From positions 4,030,001-4,094,000 of the forward strand of contig NZ_CP117883.1 of NCBI RefSeq assembly GCF_028736215.1: a DNA stretch of 64,000 nt, in the 5' to 3' direction. This DNA comes from Mucilaginibacter sp. KACC 22773. Lineage in GTDB: Bacteria; Bacteroidota; Bacteroidia; Sphingobacteriales; Sphingobacteriaceae. Shown piece by piece: positions 38,076 through 46,961 of the stretch; positions within the stretch are counted from its first letter, which is position 1, and each line of letters starts with the position of its first letter. Position numbers and translations under genes: made by a program. The notes under the pieces were generated by a model. It was given only the letters and a program-made list of their open reading frames with translations, was not told the origin of the DNA and did not search any database.

Positions 38076-40277
38076 TTATTTAACGGATATTTTTACTGTT
38101 TTTAAAATATTGCGTGATGAATTACCCAATTGAAGAACAAATTCGCCGGCTTCAACATTCCAAGCTTTTTTTGTTTCATCGTAAAAAGCTAAATCGCCAA
38201 CTTTTACATCCAGTTCAACTGTTTTCGTTTCGCCTGGTTGCAGAAAAACTTTTTCGAAAGCCTTGAGTTCCTTTTCCGAACGCAACACCGAACTAACAGG
38301 ATCGCTTACATACAATTGCACAACCTCGGCACCATAACGGCTGCCTGTATTTTTAACCGCTAATTTTGCATGGATGATATCATTCTTTTCATAGATCTTC
38401 TTGTCTGTCGACAAATTACTAAGTACAAAACCAGTGTATGAAAGCCCGTATCCAAAAGGAAACTGGGGCTGGATTTTCTTAGTATCAAACCAGCGATATC
38501 CCACCAAAATATCCTCCTCGTAATTTACCTTCAAATCTTTTCCAGGAAAATTGCCCAATGCATGTGCCGGCGACTGATCAAGCGTAACAGGTAATGTAAA
38601 AGGTAATTTGCCTGATGGATTCACCTTGCCGCTTAATATATCTGCCACCGCATTGCCCGCCTCCATGCCGCCATACCACGACCATAAAATAGCAGGTACA
38701 CGGTTAACAATGCCTGCTAATTTTACAGGCGAACCGGCAATCATTACCACAACTGTGTTAGGGTTTGCTTTTGCCACTTCCTGCATTAAAACTTCCTGCC
38801 CGTAAGGCAAATCCATATTTTGCTTGTCAAAAGATTCCGTATCAAAGTCATGGTTTAACCCTCCGAAAACAATAACCACGTCTGATTCCCTGGCAACTTT
38901 TACAGCTTCCTGAATCAGTTTCCAATCAACATTGTTCGAATTTCCCTGGCCCCCGTTGCTGCCTTCTTTGAATGTAGATTGCTTCTCGTAGCCCTGCGCA
39001 AAATTTATTTTTACGTTGGCGCCGAACTTTTGCTTGATTGCCTGTAACGGAGTTATTTCATATAACGCTTTTATTTCGGAGCTAAGCCCCGCCCCGCAAT
39101 GTTTCCGGGTAGCATTATCACCAATAATCGCAATCGATTGTATTTTGTTAAAATTGATAGGGAGAATACCGCCCTTGTTCTGAAGTAACACCGCCGCTTC
39201 GGCAGCAGAATTATAGGCTGCCTTTTGATGCTCCGGTGTATTCATTTTTCCCTTTTCACGGTTACCCTCATCAAACATCTTTGTTTTGAACATTACACGC
39301 AGCACATTAGCTACTTTTTCATCAACTACCGATACGGGTACTTTTCCTTCTTCTACCGCTTTTATTAACGGATTGGCAAAATACCATTCGTTATAATCTT
39401 TTATATCGGTACCCATTTCCAGGTCGAGCCCGCTTAACGCAGCTTTTACCGTAGTATGCGCCGCGGCCCAATCGGTCATTAAAATACCTTTAAATCCAAA
39501 TTCTTTCCGAAGAATTTGCCTGTTGAGATACTCGTTTTCCGAACACCAGTCGCCCCTGAATTTATTGTAAGCAGCCATAACGGTATAAGAGCCGCCCTCG
39601 GTGACGGCTGCTTTGAAACCCGGCAAATAAATTTCGCGAAAAGCCCTTTCGCTTACTTGCACATCAACAGAATCGCGATGTGTTTCCTGGTTGTTGGCTA
39701 CCCAGTGTTTTACGCTCACCGCAACATCTTTGGACTGCAGCGCTTTGATGTAAGCTACGGCCATCCTCGAAATAAGAAAAGGATCTTCGCTCATGTATTC
39801 GAAGTTACGGCCACCAAGTGGCGAACGGATAATATTAATACCAGGCCCAAGCAGCACATCTTTTTTTCGAAAACGGGCTTCTTCACCTAATACAAGTCCC
39901 TGTTTTGAGGCCAGTTGGGGGTTCCAGGTTGCAGCAAGGGCTGTTCCCGGAGGAAAGCAGGTTGCCGAATCAGTCGTCCAACCCGAATAAGCCCAGTCGT
40001 TCCTGTTAATTTCGGCGCGTACGCCGTGCGGGCCATCACTCAGCGCTAATTCGGGGATACCTAACCTTTTAATACCTGATACATAAAACTTGGAATTGGC
40101 GTGCAACAGGCTTACCTTTTCCAGCAATGTCATCTGGCTGATGAGGGAACGGATTTTTTGTTCGTGATTGTTATTACTCAAACTTTGCTGTGCCTTTGTT
40201 ACTCCTACCATCAGCAACATAAAAGAAAGCATAAAGCAGTATCTTTTTACCACTATTTTAAATATCATTACATTCAT
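38076..40277 (-). CDS. Glycoside hydrolase family 3 (beta-glucosidase/beta-xylosidase)
   Basis: A 733-residue exported exo-glycosidase removing glucose or xylose from non-reducing ends. Signal peptide ends at GVTKAQ. N-terminal GH3 barrel (about 60-330) with LSDGPHGVRAE, KHWVANNQETHRDSVD and nucleophile Asp269 in GILMTDWAAAH. C-terminal alpha/beta sandwich (about 390-590; GLNHDFDTESFD carries the likely acid/base region) and a fibronectin III-like tail (about 650-720). It starts 3 bp after the GH39 stop, so tight coupling is likely. It is separated from the next gene by 295 bp, which hold the GH3 remnant. Confidence 0.95.
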   Translation of the reverse strand: MNVMIFKIVVKRYCFMLSFMLLMVGVTKAQQSLSNNNHEQKIRSLISQMTLLEKVSLLHANSKFYVSGIKRLGIPELALSDGPHGVRAEINRNDWAYSGWTTDSATCFPPGTALAATWNPQLASKQGLVLGEEARFRKKDVLLGPGINIIRSPLGGRNFEYMSEDPFLISRMAVAYIKALQSKDVAVSVKHWVANNQETHRDSVDVQVSERAFREIYLPGFKAAVTEGGSYTVMAAYNKFRGDWCSENEYLNRQILRKEFGFKGILMTDWAAAHTTVKAALSGLDLEMGTDIKDYNEWYFANPLIKAVEEGKVPVSVVDEKVANVLRVMFKTKMFDEGNREKGKMNTPEHQKAAYNSAAEAAVLLQNKGGILPINFNKIQSIAIIGDNATRKHCGAGLSSEIKALYEITPLQAIKQKFGANVKINFAQGYEKQSTFKEGSNGGQGNSNNVDWKLIQEAVKVARESDVVIVFGGLNHDFDTESFDKQNMDLPYGQEVLMQEVAKANPNTVVVMIAGSPVKLAGIVNRVPAILWSWYGGMEAGNAVADILSGKVNPSGKLPFTLPVTLDQSPAHALGNFPGKDLKVNYEEDILVGYRWFDTKKIQPQFPFGYGLSYTGFVLSNLSTDKKIYEKNDIIHAKLAVKNTGSRYGAEVVQLYVSDPVSSVLRSEKELKAFEKVFLQPGETKTVELDVKVGDLAFYDETKKAWNVEAGEFVLQLGNSSRNILKTVKISVK

Positions 40278-40280
40278 GGG

Positions 40281-41840
40281 TTAAGATTTTTTAATAAAGT
40301 TTACCAGGATAACATCATTTTCCCGGATATCAAGCTCTTGGGAATACACAGAATTAGGCTTGATTTCAATTTGCCGTTTTGCGACAGGAGAGCCATTTTC
40401 TTCTTTTAACTTTTCAACCTGTTGCTTGTTTAACTGTCCAGGCCTGCCCATATCCACATAGCGTGTATATGCATCGTTCATCCTATAACCTACTTTATAA
40501 ATTTCCATAGTATATTTCCCGGCAGGTATATGCGACAGATTTATTTTCACCTTGCCTTTTGATTTGGCGGGCAAATCCTTGATATAGTAAGACTGGTTAT
40601 TGACAGAATCCGGTAAAGTATAAGTATAATCCCACAATAATGCCTGTATATCCCCTTTATCGTTTTTGCAAACCCATGAGCGGATGTCGGTATTGGCTAA
40701 CTCCGTTCCTCCAAGTTTATTCATAAACTTATAGGAATAAAAAGCCGGTTTGTTTATGCCTTGAATGTTGAGTAAACCAAAACCTCCATGAAAAGGTGTA
40801 AACCGTGGGCCTGGTTCTTCAAACACATCCGTAAAAACCCAGTACGACATGGAGTTGGCCGCATTGCCAGCCTGTTTTAATTTTTCCAGGATATAGGCGG
40901 CTTCATGATAACTATCATGCACGGGATCTGCCGGTGTGTACGATGCGCTCCATTCTGTATAGTGCAGTTCCAGGCCGGGTTTCGCTGATTGAGAGATTTG
41001 TTTACGGGAGTTGAGCACGTCGCCGCTTACGGCCATCGGGTCTTTACTTAATACGGTACCCGAATTGCCATATTCATCTAAAAAGCCCTGGTTTACGCCA
41101 TAAGAATGGGTACTGACAAAGTCAATCGGGATATTATTTTTGCTGCAATGACTGATCATCTCGGGAACCCAGCCTGCGCCGGCCGTGGCCGGGCCGCCCA
41201 CTTTGTATCCGGGATTTACACTTTTAACTGCCTTTGCGGTATAATCGTACAGTTTGAAATAGTCATCCTGCGTCCCGGTCCAGAATCCCGGTGATAAATT
41301 GGGCTCGTTCCATACTTCAAAGTACCACGACTTTACTTCTTCGGCTCCGTACCGTTCTGTAAAATGCTGAACAAGGTTGGTAATGAGCGCCTGCCATTTG
41401 TTATAATCTTTTGGAGGGGTAACATTGCCACGCCACCAAAAAATTGTCTGGCTTCCACTTGCCAGGGCATTTGGCATAAAACCCAGTTCTACAAAAGGCT
41501 TCATCCCAATTTTATGGAGAAAATCAAACAGGACATCTACATACATATAATTATACTGCGGGTTCCCTTTTGAGTCTTCGGTATACACGGCCATATCATC
41601 GGTAAGTAAGCCATGCATGCGGATATACCGGAAACCACATTGTTTTCTTACGTATTCCAGTTGTTGCTGCCAGTCGGCACGTAGCCCTTCATTTGCCCGG
41701 CCTGCACCTACACAGGTATTAAACATGGTATTAAGCTTACCCGATGTCTTGTTTAAATCTACATTAATCGCTCTTTGCCCTTTTACATTTGCCAGAAAAG
41801 CGAATTGAGAAACCACCAGTACCCAAATTATTTTTTTCAT
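40281..41840 (-). CDS. Glycoside hydrolase family 39
   Basis: A 519-residue exported enzyme. Signal peptide ends near FLANVKGQ. TIM barrel (about 45-400) with YIRMHGLLTDDMAVYTED, acid/base Glu179 in YFEVWNEPNLSPGFW and nucleophile Glu296 in LHYTEWSASY, followed by YWVFTDVFEE. A beta-sandwich follows (about 400-519). GH39 includes beta-xylosidases and alpha-L-arabinosidases as well as iduronidases; the ENL-type context here does not decide. It sits between GH42 (24 bp) and GH3 (3 bp). In a PUL without GH31 or GH43, it is the best candidate for releasing pentose side groups, though that is inference. Confidence 0.93.
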   Translation of the reverse strand: MKKIIWVLVVSQFAFLANVKGQRAINVDLNKTSGKLNTMFNTCVGAGRANEGLRADWQQQLEYVRKQCGFRYIRMHGLLTDDMAVYTEDSKGNPQYNYMYVDVLFDFLHKIGMKPFVELGFMPNALASGSQTIFWWRGNVTPPKDYNKWQALITNLVQHFTERYGAEEVKSWYFEVWNEPNLSPGFWTGTQDDYFKLYDYTAKAVKSVNPGYKVGGPATAGAGWVPEMISHCSKNNIPIDFVSTHSYGVNQGFLDEYGNSGTVLSKDPMAVSGDVLNSRKQISQSAKPGLELHYTEWSASYTPADPVHDSYHEAAYILEKLKQAGNAANSMSYWVFTDVFEEPGPRFTPFHGGFGLLNIQGINKPAFYSYKFMNKLGGTELANTDIRSWVCKNDKGDIQALLWDYTYTLPDSVNNQSYYIKDLPAKSKGKVKINLSHIPAGKYTMEIYKVGYRMNDAYTRYVDMGRPGQLNKQQVEKLKEENGSPVAKRQIEIKPNSVYSQELDIRENDVILVNFIKKS

Positions 41841-41864
41841 CTGTTTTGTTAATTCTTATTAAAA

Positions 41865-43952
41865 TTATTCTGTCCACACGAGCACGCCCGATGGTTTTAA
41901 TGTTTTTTCCCCAATTAAGACTTTTGCATTCTCCGGCAAGTTTACCGTGTAATTTTCTGATGAGTAATTTAATGCCGTATAAAAACCATCGCGCCAATAA
42001 ACAAATACACCGGCAGGATAATCCTCCGTTGTAGCGCCGGCATCTTTATAAATCTGCCTCAACAAATCCTTTTCTAATTTAGCATCATCGGCATCTACAC
42101 CGATATAGGTTACATCGCCTTTGCCAATCCGGTGTTTTACTACAGCAGCTTTTCCTTTATAGAACTGGTTATTATAGGTGGCCAGCACCCCCGCAGTATC
42201 AGTCGGCACAAGCAAATCCGCCCAACTATGCCACGGATAATGATTGGAATTCATCAATATATCGCCTTTACCATATGACGAAAGCATATCGGTTTGGCTT
42301 ATATGGGCGCCAATCAGGTTTGAAATTGGTAAGGCAGTCTCCCCTTCCCAAAAATGCCCTCTGCGATCTTTGGTACCTGTACGGCAGGTAATAACCAGAT
42401 GGCCGCCTTTTGCTACATAGTCATTCCATTTTTTCACCAATGCAGAATCAATCATTTCATAGGCGGGAACGATTACACACTTATACTTCGACAAATCTGC
42501 CGTTTCCTGAATTACATCAACAGGTGCACCTAATGATCTTGCCGTTTTAAGGAATTTTACCGGGTAATCCCAGGTATTCCATTGTCCTGTCTGCTTTTGC
42601 CTGTCAATGCTCCAATAATTTTCAACGTTCCACAAAAGCGCTGTTGACCGTGCGGCCAGCTTTGCGGGCATTTTAGTGCCTGGCGTAAATTGCTTCCTCA
42701 GTTCTGTTATTTCTTTCATGAACTGCATATAGTCTTTACCCCCCTGCGAGGGTGTTACACCATCCGTTTGTATCACACCGGCATGATATTGCTCTGCACC
42801 GTACAAGATTTGACGAAAGCGGTACGAACAGGCAATCTTTCCACCAGCCACAAAACTATGGTATAACCATAGCCTAACGGTACCCGGCAAAAGCAGGGGG
42901 TTGTAGCTTCCCCAATTAACAGGCCCTGGCTGAATTTCCAAAACCCCCGACACGCCACCTACAGATTTGTAATATTCTGAAGCAAAAAGAACAACATCAC
43001 TGTTGCCTAAGCGAAACCCTGATTCGCCAATGTTGTCAGATCCTCCGTTTGGATATGCCGTATATGTTGCGAAATCCAGTTTCGTAGTACGGTTAGGGTC
43101 GGAACCCGTACAAACGGCAGTATAGTTGGTGGTAATAAATTGCGCCTTTGAAACGTTGCCGCGTAAAACTTCTGCCTGAAAATCAAGGAACTCAGCCTGG
43201 GCATCTGCCGAATATCTTTTAAAATCCAGTAATGCGTGAGGATTATTGCCCCACCAGCCTACCAGGTTCGTATTCGGGATGATTACCTGGTCAAAACTAT
43301 TGAACCACTGGCTCCAGAATGCGGCACCCCAGGCGGTATTTAATGCATCAATAGTTTTGTATTTCTTTTTCAGCCACGCCCTGAATGCTTCCTGTGATGA
43401 GGGACTATAGTCGGCAACAGCCCCGGGTTCATTATCTATTTGCCACCCAATCACATTTTTGTTCTGCCCGTATCGTTTTGCCATTTCCGCTACTATACTT
43501 TTCACGAAGCCGCGAAATTTTGGATTGACCATTGACTCTAATCCCCGCGTACCATTCTCTGCACGGATATAGTGGCCATCCATAACAAACGTCTCCGGGT
43601 AGTTTATCCGCATCCAGGTTGGGGTGGTCGCGGAAGGCGTGCACAACAACACCTTGAGATGATATTTTGTGCAAAGCCCCACCACCCTGTCAAGCCAGGT
43701 AAAATCAAACCGGCCTTCTTCGGGCTCCATTTTGAACCAGGCAAATTCAGCCAGGTGAACAAACTCAAATCCCATGTCTGATATCTTTTTAATATCCCTT
43801 TCCCATTGGGCTTCACTCCAATGTTCGGGGTAATAATAGATACCGGTTGTTACCAAATCTTTTTCCGGGAAAAACCGACTGGCTTCCTGTGCTTTTAGCG
43901 CAGCCGAAGGGATTAAGATCCCTAACATAATTGTAGTTATTAATTTTCTCAT
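41865..43952 (-). CDS. GH42 beta-galactosidase
   Basis: A 695-residue exported GH42 enzyme with the standard motifs: YYPEHWSEAQWERDIKKI, GWQIDNEPGAVADYS (acid/base Glu175), and LEIQPGPVNWG (nucleophile Glu339). A flavodoxin-like trimerisation domain (about 400-620; VDVIQETADLSKYKCVIVPA) and a small C-terminal beta domain follow. The start at 43952 gives MRKLITTIMLGILIPSAALKAQ as signal peptide; the frame is open 20 codons further upstream (ATG at 44012), but those residues would block export. It differs markedly from the other GH42 at 35738, so the two probably act on different galactosides. Confidence 0.93.
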   Translation of the reverse strand: MRKLITTIMLGILIPSAALKAQEASRFFPEKDLVTTGIYYYPEHWSEAQWERDIKKISDMGFEFVHLAEFAWFKMEPEEGRFDFTWLDRVVGLCTKYHLKVLLCTPSATTPTWMRINYPETFVMDGHYIRAENGTRGLESMVNPKFRGFVKSIVAEMAKRYGQNKNVIGWQIDNEPGAVADYSPSSQEAFRAWLKKKYKTIDALNTAWGAAFWSQWFNSFDQVIIPNTNLVGWWGNNPHALLDFKRYSADAQAEFLDFQAEVLRGNVSKAQFITTNYTAVCTGSDPNRTTKLDFATYTAYPNGGSDNIGESGFRLGNSDVVLFASEYYKSVGGVSGVLEIQPGPVNWGSYNPLLLPGTVRLWLYHSFVAGGKIACSYRFRQILYGAEQYHAGVIQTDGVTPSQGGKDYMQFMKEITELRKQFTPGTKMPAKLAARSTALLWNVENYWSIDRQKQTGQWNTWDYPVKFLKTARSLGAPVDVIQETADLSKYKCVIVPAYEMIDSALVKKWNDYVAKGGHLVITCRTGTKDRRGHFWEGETALPISNLIGAHISQTDMLSSYGKGDILMNSNHYPWHSWADLLVPTDTAGVLATYNNQFYKGKAAVVKHRIGKGDVTYIGVDADDAKLEKDLLRQIYKDAGATTEDYPAGVFVYWRDGFYTALNYSSENYTVNLPENAKVLIGEKTLKPSGVLVWTE

Positions 43953-44105
43953 CAAAAAGGTCCCGGGCTTTTCTATAGAAGCTATTTTAAGTTGTTTCAC
44001 CATAAATTTCATTCAGCATTATCAATAATGTCATTTGTTATAGATGCAGGTGATATTGACTCTGCAATTATTCGAATGTAATTTGCACCTTTTCTGTGTA
44101 ATATT

Positions 44106-45323
44106 TTAGTTAGCTCCCGCATTAAGCGCTACAATTGTACGTTGATCTTTTACGGAATAATTTTGCCTGTCCAAAGCACCACCTGTGTCCCAGAAAAATG
44201 GCAGCATCCCGTTAGCTTTAGCTTGTTTAGTAATATAAGTTAGCCAATAATCCACTGCATCGTTATGCGTTGCCAAATCTAAAGGGATATGTTTGCTGTT
44301 GTTACGCCTATAGGCACCATACTCGCCCAATAAAACGGGAATCCCTTTGTCGGCGAACTTCGCCTTCATTTTGTGGAAAGTTGCATTCACATCATTTTCT
44401 TCACCCCATGTGGCATTGTGGTTGGGTTCTATTGCAGAGTGGTGCCCGGCCCCCCAATAATAGAACATTTTGCCCCAGTTGGCATCGCCGTCCATCAGGC
44501 AAAGTTGATACGGCGAGTAGTAATGAACCTCCACCATCATCCGCGCTGCCACCTGGTCCAGTGGCAGGTTAGTCATCAAGTCGTTTGTTTTGTCGATATC
44601 CGTTGAAGGGCCCTGAACTACCAGCACCCTGTAACTGTTCCTGCCACCGGTGGATCGAACCGCATTAACAAAGGTTTGATGATAGCTGGCGAGCGTCGCC
44701 ATCTTTTCCGCATTGTCTGCATTCGGCTCATTGGCACTGGCAAACATCAGGTGTTCATCAAAATCGCGCATAGCTGTTGCAATTTGCTCCCAAAGCGCTT
44801 TTTGTTTCGCGTTAACAGACTCTTTTTTAACAGTAGTACAATTGTTTTCGAGCCACCCCTCGTCCCAATGTATATTGAGTAAAACATACATATCGTTTTC
44901 CACACAATATCCTATTACTTCTTTAACCCTGTTAAGCCAATTTGTATCTATACGCGCTTTGTCTTTATCAGCTAAATGCGTCAAATTCCAGGCGCATGGC
45001 AGGCGGATAGCGTTAAACCCCTGCTGTTTTACAAATTTTATATAGTCTTCTGTAATGATAGGACTCCCCCAGCCTGTTTCACCGCCGGGTGCTTCAAAAG
45101 TATTGCCGATGTTCCACCCTAACCTGATTTTAGCGGCGAGCTGAACGGCATTGCTTTTCATTCCTGCTGAATCGGGGGCCTTTGGCGAGGTGTTATAAGA
45201 AGGATAAATAGCAGGCCGCGGGAAACTCGCATTCCTATTGTAAGCATTCGCGCTTTTTAATGAAGAAAAAGACGCGAGCATTATTATAGGTATTATTATT
45301 TTAAAAGAGTACTTAATTTTCAT
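44106..45323 (-). CDS. Glycoside hydrolase family 5 (endo-beta-glucanase type)
   Basis: A 405-residue exported enzyme. Signal peptide ends at KSANA. A linker IYPSYNTSPKAPDSAGM, shared with two other GH5 proteins here, leads into the barrel: RLGWNIGNTFEAPGGETGWG, FNAIRLPCAWN, LNIHWDEGW, acid/base Glu199 in SANEPNADN, MVEVHYYSPYQ, nucleophile Glu334 in VLLGEYGAY and FFWDTGG. The motif set resembles GH5_4-type endo-beta-1,4-glucanases/xyloglucanases, but the subfamily needs a tree. No lipobox, so it is predicted secreted or periplasmic, unlike the other two GH5 enzymes. Confidence 0.92.
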   Translation of the reverse strand: MKIKYSFKIIIPIIMLASFSSLKSANAYNRNASFPRPAIYPSYNTSPKAPDSAGMKSNAVQLAAKIRLGWNIGNTFEAPGGETGWGSPIITEDYIKFVKQQGFNAIRLPCAWNLTHLADKDKARIDTNWLNRVKEVIGYCVENDMYVLLNIHWDEGWLENNCTTVKKESVNAKQKALWEQIATAMRDFDEHLMFASANEPNADNAEKMATLASYHQTFVNAVRSTGGRNSYRVLVVQGPSTDIDKTNDLMTNLPLDQVAARMMVEVHYYSPYQLCLMDGDANWGKMFYYWGAGHHSAIEPNHNATWGEENDVNATFHKMKAKFADKGIPVLLGEYGAYRRNNSKHIPLDLATHNDAVDYWLTYITKQAKANGMLPFFWDTGGALDRQNYSVKDQRTIVALNAGAN

Positions 45324-45344
45324 TTTCTCCTAATCTTTACCTAA

Positions 45345-45380
45345 AAGATCATCTGAACAGAATACTATTCAGATGATCTT
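45345..45380. terminator. 13-bp perfect hairpin between two GH5 genes
   Basis: AAGATCATCTGAA (45345-45357) and TTCAGATGATCTT (45368-45380), loop of 10. In the - strand transcript it follows the BACON-GH5 stop by about 58 bases and is followed by TTTTAGG. It may terminate part of the transcripts or protect the 3' end of the upstream part of the mRNA. It is perfectly symmetrical, so an operator is the alternative. Confidence 0.6.
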
Positions 45381-45437
45381 ATTTACCACCTACAATAGGT
45401 GAATTTAACTAAAGGTTTTATTTCAATTGTTGGTTGC

Positions 45438-46952
45438 TTAAAACCCTGCACCTTTTTTTAGCGAATCTAATGCCTGCCGGTCTCCTATATATGCGGGCTG
45501 TGGTGTACTGGTATTTGGCCGTTGAAATATACCGCTGGCCCATAAAAACGGCAGCACACCATGTGCTTTGGCTTGCTTTGTGAGATAAGCATAGTAATGC
45601 CAACCCGATCTTAATGCCAATATCGAATCAGCCGGGTATCCTTTTAATTTATCAGCGTGATATTGCACGTCAAATTCTCCCATAACTACCGGGATACCCT
45701 TATCGACAAATTTTGTTTTAACGTCTTTAAATGCGTTATCCATATAAGCTTCTTCTGTTGAAGCTACGCAGTTTCGATCAAGGAAGAGTGGGTTTGTTGT
45801 ATGAAAGTCTTTTCCCCAGAAATACAATTCTTTTCCCCAGCTTGCATCGCCACTTAATATGCAAAATTGCGACGGGCTATAATAGTGAAACTCTACCATC
45901 ATTTTATTAGGGGTAGGGTCGGTAGGTAGTGTCGGTGTTTTATACGCATTAGCCGGATCAAGATAAGAAGTAAGCAAATCAAGTGACGTAGAAGGCGACT
46001 GTATAACTATAGTACGATAAGTATTTTTACCACCGGTACTGCGCACTGCATCAACAAATGATTGGTGATAACGCATTAAGGTAACGGTTGTGGGTACATC
46101 ACTCGCATTGGGTTCATTAGCACTGGCAAATATCAAATGCTCGTCAAAATCACGCATCGCTGTGGCTATTTGCTGCCAAATTGCTTTATGCTTGGCATTA
46201 ACAGTATCCTGTTTAGCACCTGTAACTGTGCAGTCGATATAACCTTCGTGGTGGGTATTAAGTATCGCATACATATTGTCGTTAATGCAATATTGAACAA
46301 CTTCTTTTACGCGGGCGAGCCAGAGTGGGTCTATTTCCTGAGTTTGGTTATTTATTATGTGGTTACTCCAGGTGCAAGGAATCCTTATGGAATTCATACC
46401 AGTTGATTTTACCAGATCAATCAGTTGCTGGGTAACTTTAGGGTTTCCCCATCCGGTTTCCCACCCGGGCGCATCCAAAGTGTTATAAATATTCCATCCC
46501 ATTGTCATCTTTGCGGCGAGCTGCGAAGCGGTGCTGCCCATGCCTGTTACATCGGGTGCCTTGGCCGACGTGTTATATGATGGATAAATTATGGAATTTT
46601 GCATTATGGTAATTCGCCTGCTTTGACCATTAGATGAACTCAGATTTAATAGCACCGACCGGGTACTGCCTGATGAATTTGATGCAGCCGTTAATTTAAT
46701 GGTCACATCCCCGTTACTACCCGATGCTTTGTCTAAATGCAGCCACCTTATACCGGTAGTATCAATGCTCCATGCGGCGTTAGTGGTAAATTTCAATTCT
46801 ACAGTTCCACCGCCGTCGGGTATTGCATCTGTCAGATTGGAAAGCGTTAGTTGTGCGGCCGGCGTTGCCGATTTTTTACAGGAAACCACCACTAAAATGG
46901 CAAAGAAAACTCCCAGAATTTTATACGCCGTCTCTATTTTCAATATCTTCAT
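45438..46952 (-). CDS. GH5 lipoprotein with BACON domain
   Basis: A 504-residue surface lipoprotein (lipobox VVSC, Cys25). A BACON domain (about 35-120; GTVELKFTTNAAWSID, GDVTIKLTAASNSSG) precedes the shared linker IIYPSYNTSAKAPD and the GH5 barrel. Acid/base Glu280 (SANEPNASD) and nucleophile Glu426 (VVMGEFDVQ) are present. Two usually fixed spots differ from its paralogues: WNIYNTLDAP instead of WNIGNT, and NTHHEGY instead of NIHWDEGW, so its subsite architecture probably differs. BACON domains in Bacteroidota GH5 proteins act as a spacer that holds the enzyme away from the membrane. It is 9 bp after the SGBP gene. Confidence 0.92.
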   Translation of the reverse strand: MKILKIETAYKILGVFFAILVVVSCKKSATPAAQLTLSNLTDAIPDGGGTVELKFTTNAAWSIDTTGIRWLHLDKASGSNGDVTIKLTAASNSSGSTRSVLLNLSSSNGQSRRITIMQNSIIYPSYNTSAKAPDVTGMGSTASQLAAKMTMGWNIYNTLDAPGWETGWGNPKVTQQLIDLVKSTGMNSIRIPCTWSNHIINNQTQEIDPLWLARVKEVVQYCINDNMYAILNTHHEGYIDCTVTGAKQDTVNAKHKAIWQQIATAMRDFDEHLIFASANEPNASDVPTTVTLMRYHQSFVDAVRSTGGKNTYRTIVIQSPSTSLDLLTSYLDPANAYKTPTLPTDPTPNKMMVEFHYYSPSQFCILSGDASWGKELYFWGKDFHTTNPLFLDRNCVASTEEAYMDNAFKDVKTKFVDKGIPVVMGEFDVQYHADKLKGYPADSILALRSGWHYYAYLTKQAKAHGVLPFLWASGIFQRPNTSTPQPAYIGDRQALDSLKKGAGF

Positions 46953-46961
46953 TTTCGTTTT

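Noticed and set aside
43953..44012. ATG start extending the GH42 enzyme by 20 residues
   Set aside because: The added residues precede a complete signal peptide starting at 43952 and contain no export signal.
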